A DNA stretch of 64,000 nt from an uncultured Lachnospiraceae bacterium. GTDB taxonomy: Bacteria; Bacillota; Clostridia; Lachnospirales; Lachnospiraceae. A model generated the notes under the pieces. The model was not told the origin of the DNA. It did no database searches and saw nothing but the letters and a program-made list of their open reading frames with translations. Shown in pieces: positions 63,072-64,000 of the stretch (positions are counted from its first letter, which is position 1; the number at the start of each line of letters is the position of its first letter). The stretch lies in NCBI GenBank assembly GCA_902786365.1, contig CADACD010000002.1, positions 90,707 through 154,706 on the forward strand, given 5' to 3'. The position numbers and the translations under genes were made by a program.

Positions 63072-64000
63072 ATGGCTGACAGATTCATTGACGCAGGGTT
63101 TAAGATTGAGATAAGTAAAAGAAAGACAAGAGTCACGACTTATGAAAATTTAGTTTTGAGATATAAGCATGACGACTGGGAACAACGAAAAGACAAAAAG
63201 GAAAAAGATGAGAAAAGTTCATATGAAGATTTGAACTATTATAAAAGGTTAAAAAAACGGAAAAAGACAATTGATGAAATGTGTTATAACAATTTTGAAA
63301 TACCAAATACGGTAATGATTACGCTTACATTTGATGGAAAAAAGAATGAAAAAGATTACACGCAACTTGATGTTACACATTGTGAGTTTAAGAAATTTAT
63401 TCAGAGAATAAACAGTCGGTATGACAATTTTAAATATATCGCTACATTTTGCAGGCAGGAAAATCAAAATTGGCATTACCATATGATATGTAATTTTAAT
63501 CGAAAAATATTAAATGATGAAATAGCAGGTATTTGGAAAAACGGTTATACTTATATATCTTACATATCTCATCAATATTATTTTGATAATGTAGTGAAAT
63601 ATCTCACAAAAAATATGGAATCATCACATGATGAATTAAAGGGGCGAAGAGGTTATTTATGTTCAAAAAATGTTGAAAGAAATATTGTATTCACATCATG
63701 GAATGATGAAAATGATGTAAAATATATTGAGACTATGGAAAAAGTGAAAAAAGCAGAGCGAAGAATTATATACGAGGCAAAAAATCCGATTGGCTGGGAA
63801 AAAAAGATTCAGAGAAACGGACAGGAATGTACACATATCAGAATAGGTGTAGAGGAAAATAAACACTTGCAGAAACAGGGATATGTACTCTCAAATTCCG
63901 TTTTTACTCATTTAATATCAAAAGCTGACTTTAAGGAATATTTTACTCCACCTTCACCAGCCATAAAAAAGCAAAAGAAACTTGAAAAGAAAAGTTCTGA
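63072..64000 (+). CDS. HUH-type rolling-circle replication protein (partial)
   Basis: The frame is open from 63072 to the window end, 309 codons, without a stop. Motif 1 is VMITLTFDG (about 81-89), the HUH motif is NWHYHMICNF (His about 135 and 137) and a motif 3-like region is YYFDNVVKYLTKN (about 169-181). These fit phage, plasmid and ICE Rep proteins that nick DNA through a Tyr. In many relatives the sequence is Tyr-x-x-Lys-Tyr; here the first Tyr position is Asn, so the nicking Tyr may be one of the neighbouring Tyr residues. AAAGGAG precedes the ATG at 63072. With the repeats upstream it marks an integrated replicon. Confidence 0.8.
   Translation, partial: MADRFIDAGFKIEISKRKTRVTTYENLVLRYKHDDWEQRKDKKEKDEKSSYEDLNYYKRLKKRKKTIDEMCYNNFEIPNTVMITLTFDGKKNEKDYTQLDVTHCEFKKFIQRINSRYDNFKYIATFCRQENQNWHYHMICNFNRKILNDEIAGIWKNGYTYISYISHQYYFDNVVKYLTKNMESSHDELKGRRGYLCSKNVERNIVFTSWNDENDVKYIETMEKVKKAERRIIYEAKNPIGWEKKIQRNGQECTHIRIGVEENKHLQKQGYVLSNSVFTHLISKADFKEYFTPPSPAIKKQKKLEKKSS

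Overview
The window is an AT-rich, low-GC Firmicute chromosome segment with strong GGAGG ribosome binding sites, a T-box leader, LL-diaminopimelate aminotransferase, AspRS-GatCAB tRNA amidation, LuxS, a class D-type sortase and many ABC-2 exporters. This fits the Clostridia, most likely Lachnospiraceae. I cannot name the genus from sequence alone. No tRNA, rRNA or CRISPR array was found.

Layout. 0-8.9 kb: the tail of a histidinol phosphatase, a TrpR-like regulator, a DUF1836 gene, a PspA / zinc-ribbon membrane protein / SPFH envelope-stress cluster, PcrA helicase and two small membrane proteins. 9-13.5 kb: an M50-like peptidase, an rRNA methyltransferase and MgtE. 13.6-24 kb: an AAA-ATPase/nuclease orphan, then a LytTR regulator, a membrane-less GHKL kinase and a long set of ABC-2 exporter genes (three ATPases, four permeases). 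24.4-34 kb: aminotransferases, luxS-mtnN, a polysaccharide deacetylase, YitT, glnA with an ANTAR antiterminator gene, and dapL. 34-37.5 kb: an unknown membrane protein and a three-gene sortase locus. 37.5-43 kb: aspS-gatCAB behind a double leader. 43-48 kb: purF, purB and a PurF paralogue that lacks the glutaminase nucleophile. 48-56 kb: glgB, a TetR-GH13 fusion gene, degV, an ABC exporter and asnA. 56-60 kb: hflX, thyA-folA and a truncated SleC-like gene. 60.2-64 kb: an accessory region with an unrecognised three-gene cassette (TOPRIM-like, DUF-like, mini P-loop ATPase), iteron-like repeats and the start of an HUH replication protein.

How it works together. The clearest regulatory story is nitrogen and tRNA control. 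glnA and aspS-gatCAB both start at a promoter placed directly before a hairpin with hexaloop AAAGGC, whose loop overlaps the 5' arm of a terminator. This is the signature expected for an ANTAR antiterminator, and an ANTAR protein is encoded right after glnA. aspS-gatCAB then also carries a T-box, so two antitermination switches appear to lie in series before a glutamine-consuming enzyme. Other points worth a second look are the TetR-glycosidase fusion with paired operators at its own promoter, the inactive-looking PurF paralogue, the sortase trio, complex palindromic repeats at 22.2 and 44.8 kb, and the cassette at 60.4-62.3 kb.
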